Shown here: in pieces, positions 12,170 through 25,026 of the stretch
How the letters are laid out: every line of letters begins with the position of its first letter
Numbering within the stretch: position 1 is the first letter of the stretch
Origin: Euryodendron excelsum
Taxonomy: Eukaryota > Streptophyta > Magnoliopsida > Ericales > Pentaphylacaceae
Direction: 5' to 3'
NCBI GenBank assembly: GCA_033060915.1
Contig: CM065396.1
Coordinates: forward strand, 1,082,001-1,146,000
Length of the DNA: 64,000 bases
Position numbers and translations under genes: made by a program
Notes under the pieces: generated by a model
The model's input: the letters and a program-made list of their open reading frames with translations, nothing else
The model's database searches: none
Told to the model about the DNA's origin: nothing

Positions 12170-12540
12170 CACAGGTATGGTATAGCATATAGGGGTAACC
12201 TCCTATGTCCAAAAGTAAGCTAGAACATCATGCTTAGTCCCCGTCAAAGTGCAGGGGTACCCTTAAGGCATGCATTGCATAAAAACTTTCAAACCAAGGG
12301 ACTAACTTCTCTATTGTTTCTTGCCTACTTGCGTCTCCCCCATTCCCCTAGGCCAAGAATATGAAAGGTTGAAGTAAGGACAAACAGGGGGTCTTTCGAC
12401 CGGCCCATGCCAAAGAAGTATTATATTGCATACAGGGGCAAAACCCTACCTCTAAAATGGACTTAGCATCATGCCTAGATTTCCTCAAAGAAGGGACCTC
12501 CATAGAACATACATTTCATAAAACTTCCAAGTCCATATGC
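12170..12540 (+). repeat. Leader module duplicated within C
   Basis: Two diverged copies of a module of about 120 bp, at about 12175-12300 and 12415-12535. Each reads CATATAGGGGTAA or CATACAGGGGCAA, then AGCATCATGC, a CTC-AAAG patch and finally CATGCATTGCATAAA or its equivalent. B has the same two copies (59690-59810, 60205-60320). A has one (about 43650-43760). Confidence 0.7.
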
Positions 12541-12595
12541 TAACTCCATTTTGTTTTTGTTTTTCTTTTCTAGGTCAAGGAGCACAACTGAACTC

Positions 12596-13978
12596 ATGGA
12601 ATCCCTCCAGCATCCCACTTAATTCAAACCTATGCAAGAATAAGCCCAGTTATTGAAAGAGGTTGAACTTACATTAAAGAGTAAAAGGAACTGGCCATCT
12701 ATCTACAAGACATTACCTCTAAGCAACTACCTCCACGCCATGTTGCGACAATTACCATCCATGCAGAAGAAGACTTCACCATTTGCAAAGTTCTGTCAGT
12801 CCTATCCATTGCCACAACAGAACCTGCCAACTTCCAAGTGCATGCCAAACGCCTAAAACGATTCGGCTCGTTCTGGTCATTTGAGAGTTGAGAAAATGGT
12901 CGCCAACCACCGCAGCAATAGAGGCTACCCACCTAGAAAAGGACTAGGGGCATATCTACAAGGTGATCATCATCTGAAAGAATCTAACGGTCAACTTCAT
13001 ACTCATAGGCTGGGATATTGTCCCCTTTCAAAGGAGACTAAGCAAATGGTCGAGCCGAAATCTAACCATTAAGCAACAGATAGCAGATTAACAATTTACC
13101 ATCATTAACTACAAATCTGTTCAAAATTCAAGGAGAGCCATTAGCTAACTTGTTCTAGTCATGGACACTGATCCTCCAACATCATCTTACCGTACTCAAA
13201 GTTCCATCTATCCAGCTACATCAGACAATGGGAGGGCCAACTGAATTGTCTCTTATATTCCCAGACCTTGAAGGCCCTGGTAAAGGCTAGAGGAGGAATA
13301 TCTTGATATAAGCCTGTTAATGTACCTTGTTGAATATCAAGTATATAATGGGCTAATCTGAAATAAATGACTCTTGATTATAAAATGCTTCCTTTGTCAT
13401 GCTAAAATCGTTTTCAAAAAAATAAAACTTGCAGGGTATCCAAAGCTTGGCATCTTTTGACCCTAAAGACATCCAGAGGTCCTCTATAGATTCGGCCTCC
13501 CTGAGTCCATCACAACAGACAATGCAAGCAACCTCAATAATGATATGATTGCAAAACATTGCCAAAACTTCAAGATCAATACCCACAACTCAGCAGCTTA
13601 CTTTCGATAAATAAAAGGATGCATCAAAGTAGCAAAACAAAAACAATCCAGAGAATCCCTCACACAAAAAATGACAACCAGAAGGATTAGCATGAGTAGC
13701 TACCCTTTGCGTTGATGGCATACAAAACCTCAGCAAGAGTCTCAACTAGGGCAACACCATAGTTACCGATCTGTGATGAAAAGAGAATGGCCATATACCA
13801 TGCCTAATGCTGTCTAAGATGCATCGCTAGATTCTCTAACAAGAAAGTCAAGCCTTGCCAGTTCAAAGAAGGATATCTCAAAAAGATACTTAAAATCCAT
13901 CAGAAATCCAAAGGGACAAGCGGAGAAATCTCCCCAGCACCCATCAACTCAAGTTTGGTAAAGCACTACTATGTGTAA
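12596..13978 (+). pseudogene. pol: Remnant of pol of element C: linker and integrase
   Basis: Scraps of an Ogre/Tat-type polyprotein. An ATG at 12596 (MESLQHPT) begins a region shared with B. At about 12881-13030 is a G-patch-like protease/RT linker with PPRKGLGAYLQG and LGYCP. The RT and RNase H core is not recognisable. At 13488-13620 is integrase: RFGLPESITTDNASNLNND holds the second catalytic Asp (TDN, GAC 13518-13520), but a stop and a Lys occupy the region of the catalytic Glu. After a frame change come LPFALMAYKTSARVST (about 13703-13750), NKKVKPCQFKEGYL (about 13840-13880) and a terminal HYYV-stop at 13978. Gag and the protease core are missing. It is not functional. Confidence 0.82.
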
Positions 13979-15431
13979 TCAGAAACTCTGATAGAGTAGT
14001 TATAAGAATGACTGAAATGAAGAGAAGCCCTTAATTCCTCTACCATACAGTTAAAAGCATCCCCTTGCAAAGCTCATTTGAGTTGATTACGTTCCTTTGA
14101 AAAACCCGACTTAGTGATCACCGCCCACAATAGGTCAAAACAAAATAAAAAGGGGAAAAGGGAAATAGAGAGCAAATATAGGTCTAAGGAATGCCCAAAA
14201 GCAAAAGCAAAAGCAAAAGAAGGAAAAAAAAAATCCATAACTTTTCACCTCTTAAAAGAGAAGAGTCAGTAATTCAGTAGAGGGAATACTAACTTTCATA
14301 GGAATGATAAAAATAAAGATAAGTAGCATGACCTCGAGAACATAATGAAAACCTAAAGGACGTTATGGGTAAAAAGGCGAAGGCATGGCAAGATACAAAA
14401 ATTGTCGACTTGGTGAAAATGTATAAGAACACTATGGTGCAAAAGTAGCAGATCTATGATCATTGAAAAAAAAAATAGACAAGATGTGATTGAGTCCAAG
14501 AGAGAGAAGATCTAGGAAAGGAATCACAAGAGCTGGAGGATGTTTAAATCCAAAAAATAAAAGGGGGGGAATAGAGAGTCTAGCTGTCCAAGGTGATCAA
14601 AGGTCTTAAAAAGCCAAGTAAAAGCAAAATATTTTTAGCTTTTATCCCTTCCTTTTAAATATCCCATAACCTAGCCCACATTATAGTCCAAAATAAAGAC
14701 CTTTCGGATCAGTCATTGCTACCATTGCCCTTTAAGGGAAGACGATTACACTATGGAATGCGCTGTCCAGTAGCGCGGGTTTTGAGAAGACAACTTCTAT
14801 CATAAAAGCAACATAAACAATCTCCAACAAAAGCAGTAGCAACTTCAGTCAATAATAACTTTCATCATCAATCATTCTTTCAAACCTAAGCATTCATCAT
14901 TTCTATTCTCATTGAGCAAAGAGTTGTCTTCATCGGCATTGATGAGAGAAATCAAAAGAAAAGACATGGCCTAAGGACATAGTGAAAACCTTCCGAGGCG
15001 TTATGGGTAAAAGAGTAAGGTCACGACACGATACAAAACTACCGAAGCAGTGAAAATCCAAAAACAGGCACTGATGTGCAAAAATGGTAGAACCGATATA
15101 TGTGAAAATCTGTAAGGGTACGGGTGGCAAAAATGGCTTAAATGAGGAAAAAAAATGAGTGAATTCTCTTAATCAATAGTCCAAGTAGCACCAACAAGAC
15201 ATCCTTAGCAAAGCAGCAAAATCTCATGCCTCAATAATGGGTCAAGAGATGCCAACCTGTGGGAAACCTGTATTGGTATCAAATTTCTAAACTCAACATG
15301 GCAAAGTAATAGGCATGAATATCTTAAGTCATTTATTAAAAATTAGTCTGTTACATCTTGAAAGTGCTAATAAAATATTGAGATAAGTACAAGTTTAAGG
15401 GGCATCTCCCTAAGCTTTCTTAGGTCCAAAG
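13979..15431 (+). mobile_element. Non-coding 3' internal region of element C
   Basis: This follows the pol stop. The stretch at 14040-14140 (GATCACCGCCCACAATAGGT) is also in B at 61684 and in A (minus, about 40720). A block with ACGTTATGGGTAAAA is present twice, at about 14325-14460 and 14955-15090. No PMD gene is present on either strand. The region is cut by LTR F at 15432. Confidence 0.7.
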
Positions 15432-17180
15432 TGTCATGCCCCATTTTTTCACACTCGCCAAAAATACACACAAGTGAAAAAAACATGGCACTCTCTTATT
15501 AGAACTCATCCTCCTAGAAAGACGAGTGTGACTAGGTTTGAATTGGAAATTGATTTGATTAAGGGCCTTTGGAAAAAAAAATTGGAGTTGCCACCTAACT
15601 TGGTTAAGGTGAGTTAGGTTATCTAAAACTAAGTGCAATCTAAAGACTAAACTTAGGGTTTTTGAAAAGGTTTTAAAAAACTTTCTCAAAAGAGGGTTTT
15701 TAAGAAAACAGGTTATTTGGCAACCTTTGAAAAGATGTAAGCCTTTTTTGAAAAATAACTCTATTTTGGTCTTTGAAAACAATGATCTAAGGTTCGGAGG
15801 TTGGTTACGTGTAGGGAAGATATCCTAAGATCATCACCCTACTCCGCCCTTGCGGTACCTACATGTCTATTCACCCTAAGTTCACTCATTTAGAATCTTC
15901 GATTGTCCAATGTCCAACTATATCCACTTTGAAAAGAATTTTAGAAAGATGCTTGATATGACATGTAAGTGCAAGAAAAATATTTGATTTTAAAAATAGA
16001 TTTGAAGAGAAGATTTGATTTTGAAAATAGATTTGAAAAGAAGATTTGATTTGAAAAAGATTATGGAATTGAAAAATTGAAAAAGGTTGAGACTGCACCT
16101 ATGAGGGTTGCCTACATATTCCTTTGTTAGGAATTAAGTTAGTCGTAGTTCGGACAAGAGTCCGATTGAAAGTAAACACTTTGAACTTTTTGAAAAGTTT
16201 GATTTGAAAAAGGTTTGATTTGAAAAGGGTTTGATTTAAACTGTGAATAGAAGATTCGAAATTGAACTTTGACTTGAAATCAAAGTTGGATTTAAAATTA
16301 AGCTTAGAATTGACATTGATTTGAAATTGAACTTGAGGATTTTAAATTTATTTTGATTTGAAAAGATTAAACTTGGAAGAAGAACTTGGACTTGATTTGG
16401 AAAGATTAAGATTTTGAAAACATCTTGACTTGAATTAAAGCTTGAAAACTATCTTGGTTTAGAAAAGAGTTTTAGAAAAAAAGTTGAAAAGAGTTGAAGC
16501 TTCCTAACTTTAGGGCTAGGGTTGAACTAGGATTTAGACATACTAGGGCTTAGGTAACCTAGGGTTAAAACATGCAATTGAATTGAAAAACTTGAATTGA
16601 ACTTGAGAGGTTTGATTTTAGAAAGTTCCGATTTAGAACAGGTTTGAATTATGAAAGTTGGATTTTAGAAAGATTACGAAAATATTTGATTTGATTTAGA
16701 AACACTTCACTTGAAAAGACTTGTAAAGATTTGACTTATATATTTGATTTGAAGGAATTTTAGAAAGTTAAAGTTTAGGAAAGATTGGATTTTGGAAATC
16801 TTTGAATTAGAAAAGTTTCAATTTAAGAAAGTTTTCAAATTAAGAAAGTTTTCAAATTAAGAAAGTTTCGAATTTAAGAAATTTTTAAGTTTTGGTAAGT
16901 TTTGAATTTAGAAAATTTTGAACTTTGGAAAGATTTGGAATTGGAAAGATTTAATAACTTGAAATTTAGAAAGTTGAGATTTAGAAAGGTTGGAAATTAT
17001 GAGAGGTTTGATTTAGGAAAGATTAGAATTAGGAAAGGCTTGGAGTCAGGAGAGATTTGATACCTATTTACTAAAGTTGAAGATTAGATTTTATTTTCCA
17101 AAAATTAACGATTTGATTTTGTTTCCAAAATTGGAGAATTCGATTTTGGTTCCTAAATTGGAAGATTGGATTTGACATGG
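15432..17180 (-). mobile_element. LTR F, U5-side piece
   Basis: Starts TGTCATGCCCC (plus reading) and matches the U5 end of the other minus-strand LTRs, including the conserved block at about 15810-15872. The left flank is C internal sequence with no PBS, so it is a 3' or solo LTR. It breaks at 17180, about 1.75 kb in, where plus-strand LTR G begins mid-U3. Its conserved block carries the GATCTTAGGATATCTT variant shared with E, so F belongs nearer the E subfamily there. Confidence 0.82.
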
Positions 17181-18521
17181 ACCAAAGTGCCCTTATGGCA
17201 TTGTTCGGTCCAATTCCAACGGGCATGTCTTTTCAAAGACAGTAAGTCCCCATTTTTTCTATTTCAAGTCCAATTCCAATTCCAATTAAATTCGGCACAC
17301 TTTTCGAGATAGTTAATCTCTCAAGGTGGTAAGTCTATACTATCTGGCACGTTTTCTAAGAAAAATCTTTGGAATGGTAAGTTCCTTCAAACCTGTCGAC
17401 CGGGACCAGACCCTAAGTCCCCGAGATGGTAGAACAGTCCACCTTTGGCGCCTGTTAGCCCGCCAATGAAGAAATGTCCGTTATTTAGCACGCCTTTTGA
17501 GAAAGTTGATTCCTCAGGCAATAAGTCTACCTAGCAGCTTCCTAAGACCAGGTAGTCTCTAGAATGATCGTGACCCGTTATAGTAACAGAAATACTCTTA
17601 AACATCGCAATCGTCAGAGTGATGGAAACACTTGTAAACAGGTCGACATTAGGAATTGCCAACAAACTCTTACGTCACGAGACCACCGTCAGAGTGATGG
17701 AAACACTCAAAACCCGGGTCAACACCAGTGCTTGCTAGCCCACTTTGGTGAAAAATGACCAAACTGCCCTTAGGGCCATTTTTCGGCACGTTTATTGAGA
17801 AAGTACCTAAGTCCTCATATCGGTAAGTCCACCCTTCCAAGATCTTCCCAAAGATGATCCAGCATGAGTAGGTGCCTTCTAGTCAATTTCGGGCCAATTT
17901 CGAGACCCTCTAGTCAAAATGACCATTTTGCCCCTAAGCATTCGAAAGCCACGGGAACCACACCGGCTCTGGGTATCAAACTGGTAACCTCCCGGGAATG
18001 CTTCTGGTAGTATTCCCAACCTTTCAATACCTTTCTAGGTCATTTCGAGTCAGTTCCGGCAAACCCGGTGCAAAATGACCATTTTGCCACTAGTGGGCTG
18101 GTCGCCATTTCCAACCACTCCAGCTCTGGGTATCAAACCGGTAACCTCCTGGAACATTCTAAGTAATGTTTCCAAACCTCGAGTCTGCTTCTGAGAGATT
18201 CAGAGTCTATCCCGATAGCTTTCTGGCCCAATTGACCGTTTTGCCCCTAATGGCCTGGTCAACCCTTCTTACACATTCTGTTATCATTCTTCAAGTTTAC
18301 TACCCCTGGGACACTATTCTAAGGGTTCCTGTCCCTTTTTGGCCCTTTGGGCCATTCCTGACCCTTTAAATCATTCCCGGACCTTCCAGAGTCACTCCTA
18401 GTGAAGCCAGGCTAAAAATCGCATGGTAGTCACTAGTACAGGCGCCCAAATCTTCTGAAGATATATTGCTTGCCAACCTTAAACATTTCCTAAGTAACGG
18501 TGCCAAGCCAAAAAATGACCC

Positions 18522-18542
18522 GGTGCCACTCTTAGTGGCACC
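18522..18542 (+). promoter_or_regulatory. Interrupted palindrome upstream of TATA, LTR G
   Basis: Arms GGTGCCACT and AGTGGCACC with a CTT spacer are a perfect 9-bp inverted repeat 54 bp before the TATA box. Relative to GGCGCCACT/AGTGGCGCC of B and A, both arms carry the paired change. Confidence 0.78.
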
Positions 18543-18596
18543 AGTGTAATTTTTGGCCTAGCACCACTACAGCAAGTGCCAATGCACTCATCTGTC

Positions 18597-18604
18597 TATA
18601 AATA
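18597..18604 (+). promoter_or_regulatory. TATA box of LTR G
   Basis: TATAAATA followed by CAGAGC, equivalent to the box in the other copies. Confidence 0.8.
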
Positions 18605-21524
18605 CAGAGCTTCCTCCAGCATGAAAAGAGTCTCCAAACTCAGTCTAAAAACTCTCCTCTTCGAAACAAAGAGCTCAAAGCCCTTCTAAACCCTAGCCTC
18701 TATACACCAAACCCTAGCCCCCATGCACTCACATAAATTCATTTACGCTCATATACCAGCCTCCAAAGCCTCCATCGAAGACTTGAAGTGCAGCAACTCT
18801 GAAGCTCCTGAAGTTCCAAGCAAGCTCTCGAAAACTGATGTAAAACAAAGCAAAGATTGAAGTAAAGAAAACAAGCATAACAAAGCAAATAAAAGAAGAC
18901 CCAATGTAGGTCTCATATATACGTTTACGCAATTCCCCCCTCTCTCTTCTCTCTCCTAACCCACTTGTGTTTTCTTCTATTTTAATCCCCCATCTTCTGA
19001 CCCCCCCCTCCCCCCTTCTTGCATGCTTGAAATAAGGGACTCCCCAGTTCGTGTGTAGGATTAGGCTATTAAAAGTCACCGTGTCGGGGGCTTTCTCTTT
19101 GTCTAACTGGAGACCACGTGGGCTCAGCCCCCTTGACTATGTGGTGAAGCCTTTAACATTGTATGTTCATGACCCTAACTTGCATTGTGCATATCATGAT
19201 CATGCATCTCTCCAAAATCCGTTTTCAAAACTTGTATCAAAATCATTTTCAAAACTTGTGTTAAAGTTTTCTTCTTCAAAAAATTATTTTTAAAATCACA
19301 ATCCTAAGATGACTCTAACCTTTTCATGGTTAGGGTTGCTTTAGGTAGGAGTTACATTTAAGTGACCGACATGGTCCATATTTTTAAATCCTTGTTGTTT
19401 TCAAAATCACAGTCCTGGAATGGTTCTAACCTTCTTATGGTTAGAATCGTTTTAGGGTAGTGAGATATTTTTAGAGGCTTGCAAAAGTCTACATTCAAAT
19501 CCCTTTCTGAATTGCTTTCCAAACTTACTTTCCAAAGCCTCTTTTTAAATCCTCTCCAAAATCTCTTTCTACATCTACTTTCTAAAATCTCTTCTCCAAT
19601 ATACTTTCTAAAAACTCTCTCCAATCTCCTTTCCAAAATTGCTTTCTAAAAACTCCCTTCAAAAAATCTATATTCCTAAAAACTCTTTTCAAACTCTTTT
19701 CCAAAAAGCTCTCTTCAAAATTCACTTTTTAAAAAACGCTCCTTAAGTTTCCTTCCTAAAAACTCTCTTTTCACATTTAGTTTCTAAAAACTCCTTTCTA
19801 AGATTTTCTTCCAAAAATCTTTCTTTCCAAAAGTTCTACTTTCCAAAATATCTTTTCTTAGAGTCCAAGCAAAGCCCTAGAGCCAATAATTAGGAAACCC
19901 TAGTTTTCTTTCCTAAAACATGATTTTCAATCTTGCCATAAAACCTAGGTTTCCAAGACCTCCTTTTTCATATCAAAAACATCCATTTCCAAAACTTATT
20001 TTCTACATCAAATCGTAGACTTCTAAATCTAAGATTTCTAAAACTTCACCTTCCAATTCCATGCCAAATCCTATCTTCTCTTTCGGAAACCAAATCCAAT
20101 CTTCCTTTTAGGAAACCAAATCTAATCTCCCTATTTAGAAAACTAGATCTAGCCCTCCGTTTTTTGAAACAAAATCAAATCACCCTCCTTTTAGAAATAA
20201 AGTCCAATATTTTGTTTTAGGAAATAGGAATTCCAACTTTTCCTAATTCCAACCTTTCCTAATTCCATACCTTTCCAAATTCTAAGTTTTCAAATCTTTC
20301 TTAAAATTCAAACCTTTCCTAATTTTAAGTATTTCTAAAACTCAAACTTCGAATCCTTCTAAAATTATAAACTTTCCTAAACTTCAAATCTTTCCAAATC
20401 CAAAACTTTTTAAATTCAAAACTTTCTAATTTCAAAACCTTTCCTATTTTAAACTTTCCTAATTCAAAATCTTTCCTAAAATGGAACTTTTCTATTTTGA
20501 AACTTTCCTCATTTGAACCTTTCTTAAATCCAATCTTTCCCTAATCTTTCTTGATTTCAAGTCCCTCCTAAATCCTATCTTTCTTAAGTCTAGGTTTTCT
20601 AAATCTCAATTTTTTCAAAACAAGTCTAAATTTTTCTTCCAAGTTCTATCTTTCCAAATTAAGGTCCAATCTTTTCAATTCCAAATTCCAATTTCCAATC
20701 TTCTGTTCCGAGTTCCAAATAAATCTCTTTTTCAAATCAAATCTTTTATTTTCTATCGAACTCTTTTCCGAACTACAACTGACTTGATTCCTCAAAAAGG
20801 ATACATAGGCAACCCTTATGGGTGCGGTCATAACTTCTTTCAAATCTCCAATTCCATAACTCTTCTTCAGTTTTCAATTCTATAATCCATTTCAAGTTTC
20901 AAATTCTAAAATCTATGTTCAATTCTTCAATCCTTCTTTTAAGTTTCAAATCAAGTCTCTTCAAATCACAAATCTCTTCTCCAAGTCTATTTTCAAAGTT
21001 AAACTCTTTTCTTGCACTTGCATATCATGCATCATTTCTTTTAAATATTTTTTTTCAAATGTGGATAGTATTGGACATTTATTAATTAAAGACTCTAATG
21101 GGTGAATGTAGGGTGAATAGACATGTAGGTACCGCAAGGGCGGGGTAGGGTGATGGCTTAGTGCGTCTTCCCTACACGTAATCAAAATGGAGTTATTTAA
21201 AAAAAAAAAAAGGGCTTAAACTTTTTCAAAGGTTGCCAAGCAACCCGTTTTCTTAAAAACCCTCTCTTGAGAACGTTTTCCAAAATCTTTTTCAAAAACC
21301 CTAAGTCTGATTTTTAGATTGTGCTTAGTTTTTAGGTGACCTAACTCACCTTAATCAAGTTAGGTGGTGACTCTAAATTGTTTTCCAAAAGCCCTTAATC
21401 AAATTAATTTTCAATTCAAGCTTAATCGCACTCATTCTTCTAGGAAGATGAGTTCTAACGAGAGAGAACAGTATTTTTCCCGCTTGTGTGTGTATTCCTC
21501 AAGTGCAAAAAATCTGGGCGCGAC

Positions 21525-21735
21525 AAAAGGAGTTTTTAGGAAGTAGATTAGAAGAACAATTTGGAAAGGAGTTTGAATATGAACTTTTGAAAATCTTTTG
21601 AATATCTCACTTTCCTAAAACGATTCTAACCATGAAAAGATTAGAGCCATTCTAGGGTTGTGATTTTGAAAAAACTAAGATTTGAAATATGGACCCTAAT
21701 AATCACTTTGAATATCACACTTTCCTAAACAACCT
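21525..21735 (-). mobile_element. LTR F, second piece
   Basis: Minus-strand LTR sequence with the CTTTCCTAAAACGATTCTA and AACCATGAAAAGATTAGA words, matching D at about 24020-24180. It continues F after G and is cut by the 3' LTR of D at 21736. The rest of F must lie beyond the right edge of the window. Confidence 0.75.
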
Positions 21736-24700
21736 TGTCGCGCCTAGATTTTTCACACTCGAGGAATATACACACAAGTAGGAAAAATACTGTACTCTCT
21801 CGTTAGAACTCACCCTCCTAGAAAAATGAGTGCGACTAGATTTAAATTGAAAATTGATTTGAATAAAGGGCTTTTGGAAAACAATTTGGAATCGCCACCT
21901 AACTTGATTAAGGTAAGTTAGGTCACCTAAAAACTAAGCGCAATCCGAAAACTACACTTAGGGTTTTCGAAAACAATTTTGAAAATACTTCCTCAAGAGA
22001 GGGTTTTTAATAAAACAGGTTGTTTGGAAACCTTTAGAAAATATTTAAGCCCTTTTTTGAAAATAACTCCGGTTTGGTCTTTCGAAAATGGTGATCCTAA
22101 GTTCGGAGGTTGGTTATGTATAGGGAAGACGCACTAAGCCATCACCCTACCCCTCCCTTATAGTACCTACATGTCTATTCACCCTAAATTCATCCATTAG
22201 AGCCTTCGATTAACAAATGTCCAATTCTATCCACTTTAGAAAAGAATGTTTAAAAGAATGATGCATGAGATGCAAGTGTAAGTAAAAGATTTGATTTTAA
22301 AAATATATTCGAAAAGAATTTGATTTGATTTGAAAAGAGATTTGAAAAATAGATTTGATTTCGAAAGAAATTTTTGGAGATTGGAAATAGAGATTTGAAA
22401 ATAGAAATTTGAAATTGGAAGTTTGAAATAGATTATGGGATTGGAAGTTTGAAAAAGTTATGGAAATAAAAGCTTGAAAAAGGATGTGGAATTGGAGATT
22501 TGAAAAAGGTTGTGACCGCAACATAAGGGTTGCCTACGTATCCTTTTTGAGGAATCAGGTCAGTTGTAGTTCGGACAAAAGTTCGATAGAAAATAGAAGG
22601 TTTTGATTTGAGCTTAGAATAAAGGATTTGAAAAATGATTTGATTTGAACTTAGAATAAAGGATTGGAAATTGGAATCTGGAATTGAAAGGATTGGACTT
22701 TGATCTTTGATTGGAAGATTTGAAAGGATTCATTTTGGAAAACTTGGTTTAAGGAAACCTAGACTTAAGAAAGATGGAACTTAGGAAAGACTTGAGATTT
22801 AAGAAAGATTTGACTCGAATATTGGACTTGGAAGATTAGGAAAATATTAGATTTAGGAAAGGCTTGAATTAGGAAAGTTTCAAAATAGGAAAGTTCTGTT
22901 TTAGGAAAGTTTCATTTTAGGAAAGATTTGGAATTCGGAAAGTTTAGAATTTAGAAAGTTTTAACTTAAGAAAGTTTTGAATTCAGAAAGTTTTAACTTA
23001 AGAAAGTTTTGGATTTAGAAAGTTTTGAAATTTAGTAAGTTTAGGATTTGGAAAGATTTGAAATTTGAGTTTTAAAAATGCTTGAAATTAGGAAAGGTTT
23101 AAGTTTAAGAAAGGTTTGAAAACTTAAAGTTTAAGGGGAGATTTGAAAGTTCAAGTTTTGAAAACTTAAGGTTTAGGAAAGTATAAGATTAGAAAGGAGT
23201 AGATTTAGGAAAGATTTGAAGTTGGAAGGATTGAGATTCCTATTTCCTAAAACAAGGGATTGGATTTTGTTTTTAAAAAAAGTGTTTTGATTTTGTTTCC
23301 AAAAACGGAGGATTGGATCTAGTTTCCTAAAGGGAAAATTGGATTTGGCATGGATTTGGAAAATGAAGTTTTGGAAATCCTAGATTTGGGAGACTATAGT
23401 TTTGATGTAGAAAATAGGTTTTGGAAACCTAGGATTTAGATATAAAGAAGGAGATTTTAGAAACCTAGGTTTTGAGGCAAGAGTGGAAATCACATTTTGA
23501 GAAAGGATTTTAGGGTTTCCTAATCGTTGGCTCTAGGGTTTAACTTGGACTCTAAGAAAAGAGATTTTTGAAAAGTGAGTTTTTAGAAAGGAAGATTTTT
23601 GAAAGGAAATCCTAGAGAGGAGCTTTTAGAAATTGAATTTTAAAAAGAAAATTTTTGAAAGGGATTTTGGAAAGTAAAACTTTGAGAGAGTTTTTGGAAA
23701 GAGAGGTTTTGGAAGGAGATCTTAAAAAGGAGTTTTTGGAAAGTGAATTTTGAAAAGAGAGTATTTGGAAAGGAATTTTTGGAAAGAGTTTTTCTAGGAA
23801 GGAGTTTTGGAAAGGGGTTTTAGGAAAGAGATTTTAGGGAATGTTTCTAGAAAGTGAATGTTAAAGGCAACTTTTTTGGAAAAGAGTTTTGAAAAATAGA
23901 TTTTTGAAGGGAGTTTTTGAAAACAATTTTGGAAAAGAGATTGGAGAGGGTTTCTAGAAAGTATGTTGGAAAAGAGATTTTTAGAAAGAGAGATTTGAAA
24001 AAGAAAGTTTTTAGAAAGTATATAAAATATCTCGCTTTCCTAAAGCGATTCTAACCATAAGAAGGCTAGAACCACTCTAAGATAATGGTTTTAAAAACAA
24101 CAATGATTTGAAAATATGGATCATATTGGTCACTTTAAATGTAACACTTTCTTAAAGCAACCCTAATCATGAAAAGGTTAGAATCACCTTAGGATTGTGA
24201 TTTTGAAAACAAGTTTTGGAGAAGAAGATTTTAACACAAATTTTGAAAACGATTTTAATGCAAGTTTTGAAAACATGTTTGAAAATGAATTTTGGAGAGA
24301 TACATGATCATGATATGCACAATGCAAGTTGGGGTCGTGAACATACAAGGTTAAAGGCTTCACCACATAATCAAGGGGACCGAACTCATGTGGTCTCTGG
24401 GTAGACTAAGAGAAAGCCCCCTACACGGTCACCTTCAATAGCCTAATCCTACACATAGATCGGGAAGTCCCTGGTTTCAAGCATGCGAGAGGGGGGGGGG
24501 GGGGAAGAAAATGAGAGATTAAAATAGAAGAAAACCCAAGTGGGTTCGCAGAGAGAAAAGAGAGGGGGGAGTGGGTAAACGTAAAGAGAGAGCCTACCTT
24601 GTGTCTTGTTTTATTCGCATTGTTTTGCTTGGTTTTATTTGCTTGTTTGCTTCGGTCCTCGCTTTGCTTTGCATCAGTCTTCAAGGGCTTGTCTTGATAT

Positions 24701-24942
24701 TCGAGAGTATCGGGTTATAGCACTTCAGGTCTTCAATGGAGGCTTTGGAGGCCAATGTATGAGTGTATATGAGTGTATGTGAGTGTATGGGAGTGTATAG
24801 GAACTAGGGTTTGTGTATGAAAGCTAGGGTTTTGGAAAACCTAAAGAAGACTATGGTTTGGGGAGGCTACGAGCTCTGTATATGGAAGAGGAGAGTTTTT
24901 AGACCGAGTTTGCTGACCCCTTTCACGCTGGAAAAGGCTCTA

Positions 24943-24950
24943 TATTTATA
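24943..24950 (-). promoter_or_regulatory. TATA box of LTR D
   Basis: TATAAATA on the minus strand. A palindrome with arms CACCACT/AGTGGTG and a 3-bp spacer lies upstream of it (25010-25026). Confidence 0.75.
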
Positions 24951-25009
24951 GAGAGTGAAATGACCTGGCGCTTATTGCAGTGGCACTAGGCAAAAAATCT
25001 TTCTAGCGC

Positions 25010-25026
25010 CACCACTAGGAGTGGTG
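25010..25026 (-). promoter_or_regulatory. Interrupted palindrome upstream of TATA, LTR D
   Basis: CACCACT, AGG, AGTGGTG: a perfect 7-bp inverted repeat 59 bp from the TATA box. Both arms differ from A and B in matching fashion. Confidence 0.7.

Larger units (their letters stand above)
10903..12573 (+). mobile_element. Untranslated leader of element C
   Basis: Collinear with the leaders of B (53293-54217, 59368-60360) and A (43487-45016, minus strand), for example at GTTGGGC, ATATTGGTTGTGGGC and GGGGAGTGGGCCTA. It ends in a pyrimidine run and TAG (12571-12573) that looks like a splice acceptor, as in B. Short ORFs inside have no support. Confidence 0.75.
17181..21524 (+). mobile_element. LTR G, lacking its first bases
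   Basis: Begins inside U3 at ACCAAAGTGCCCTTA, which lies about 150 bases into B's LTR, and ends AATCTGGGCGCGACA at 21524. No PBS follows; the right flank is minus-strand LTR F. The loss of G's first ~150 bases together with about 0.6 kb of F indicates a deletion across the left boundary after insertion. It holds a TATA box (18597), a perfect palindrome (18522-18542) and the conserved U5 block (21118-21181). Confidence 0.85.
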
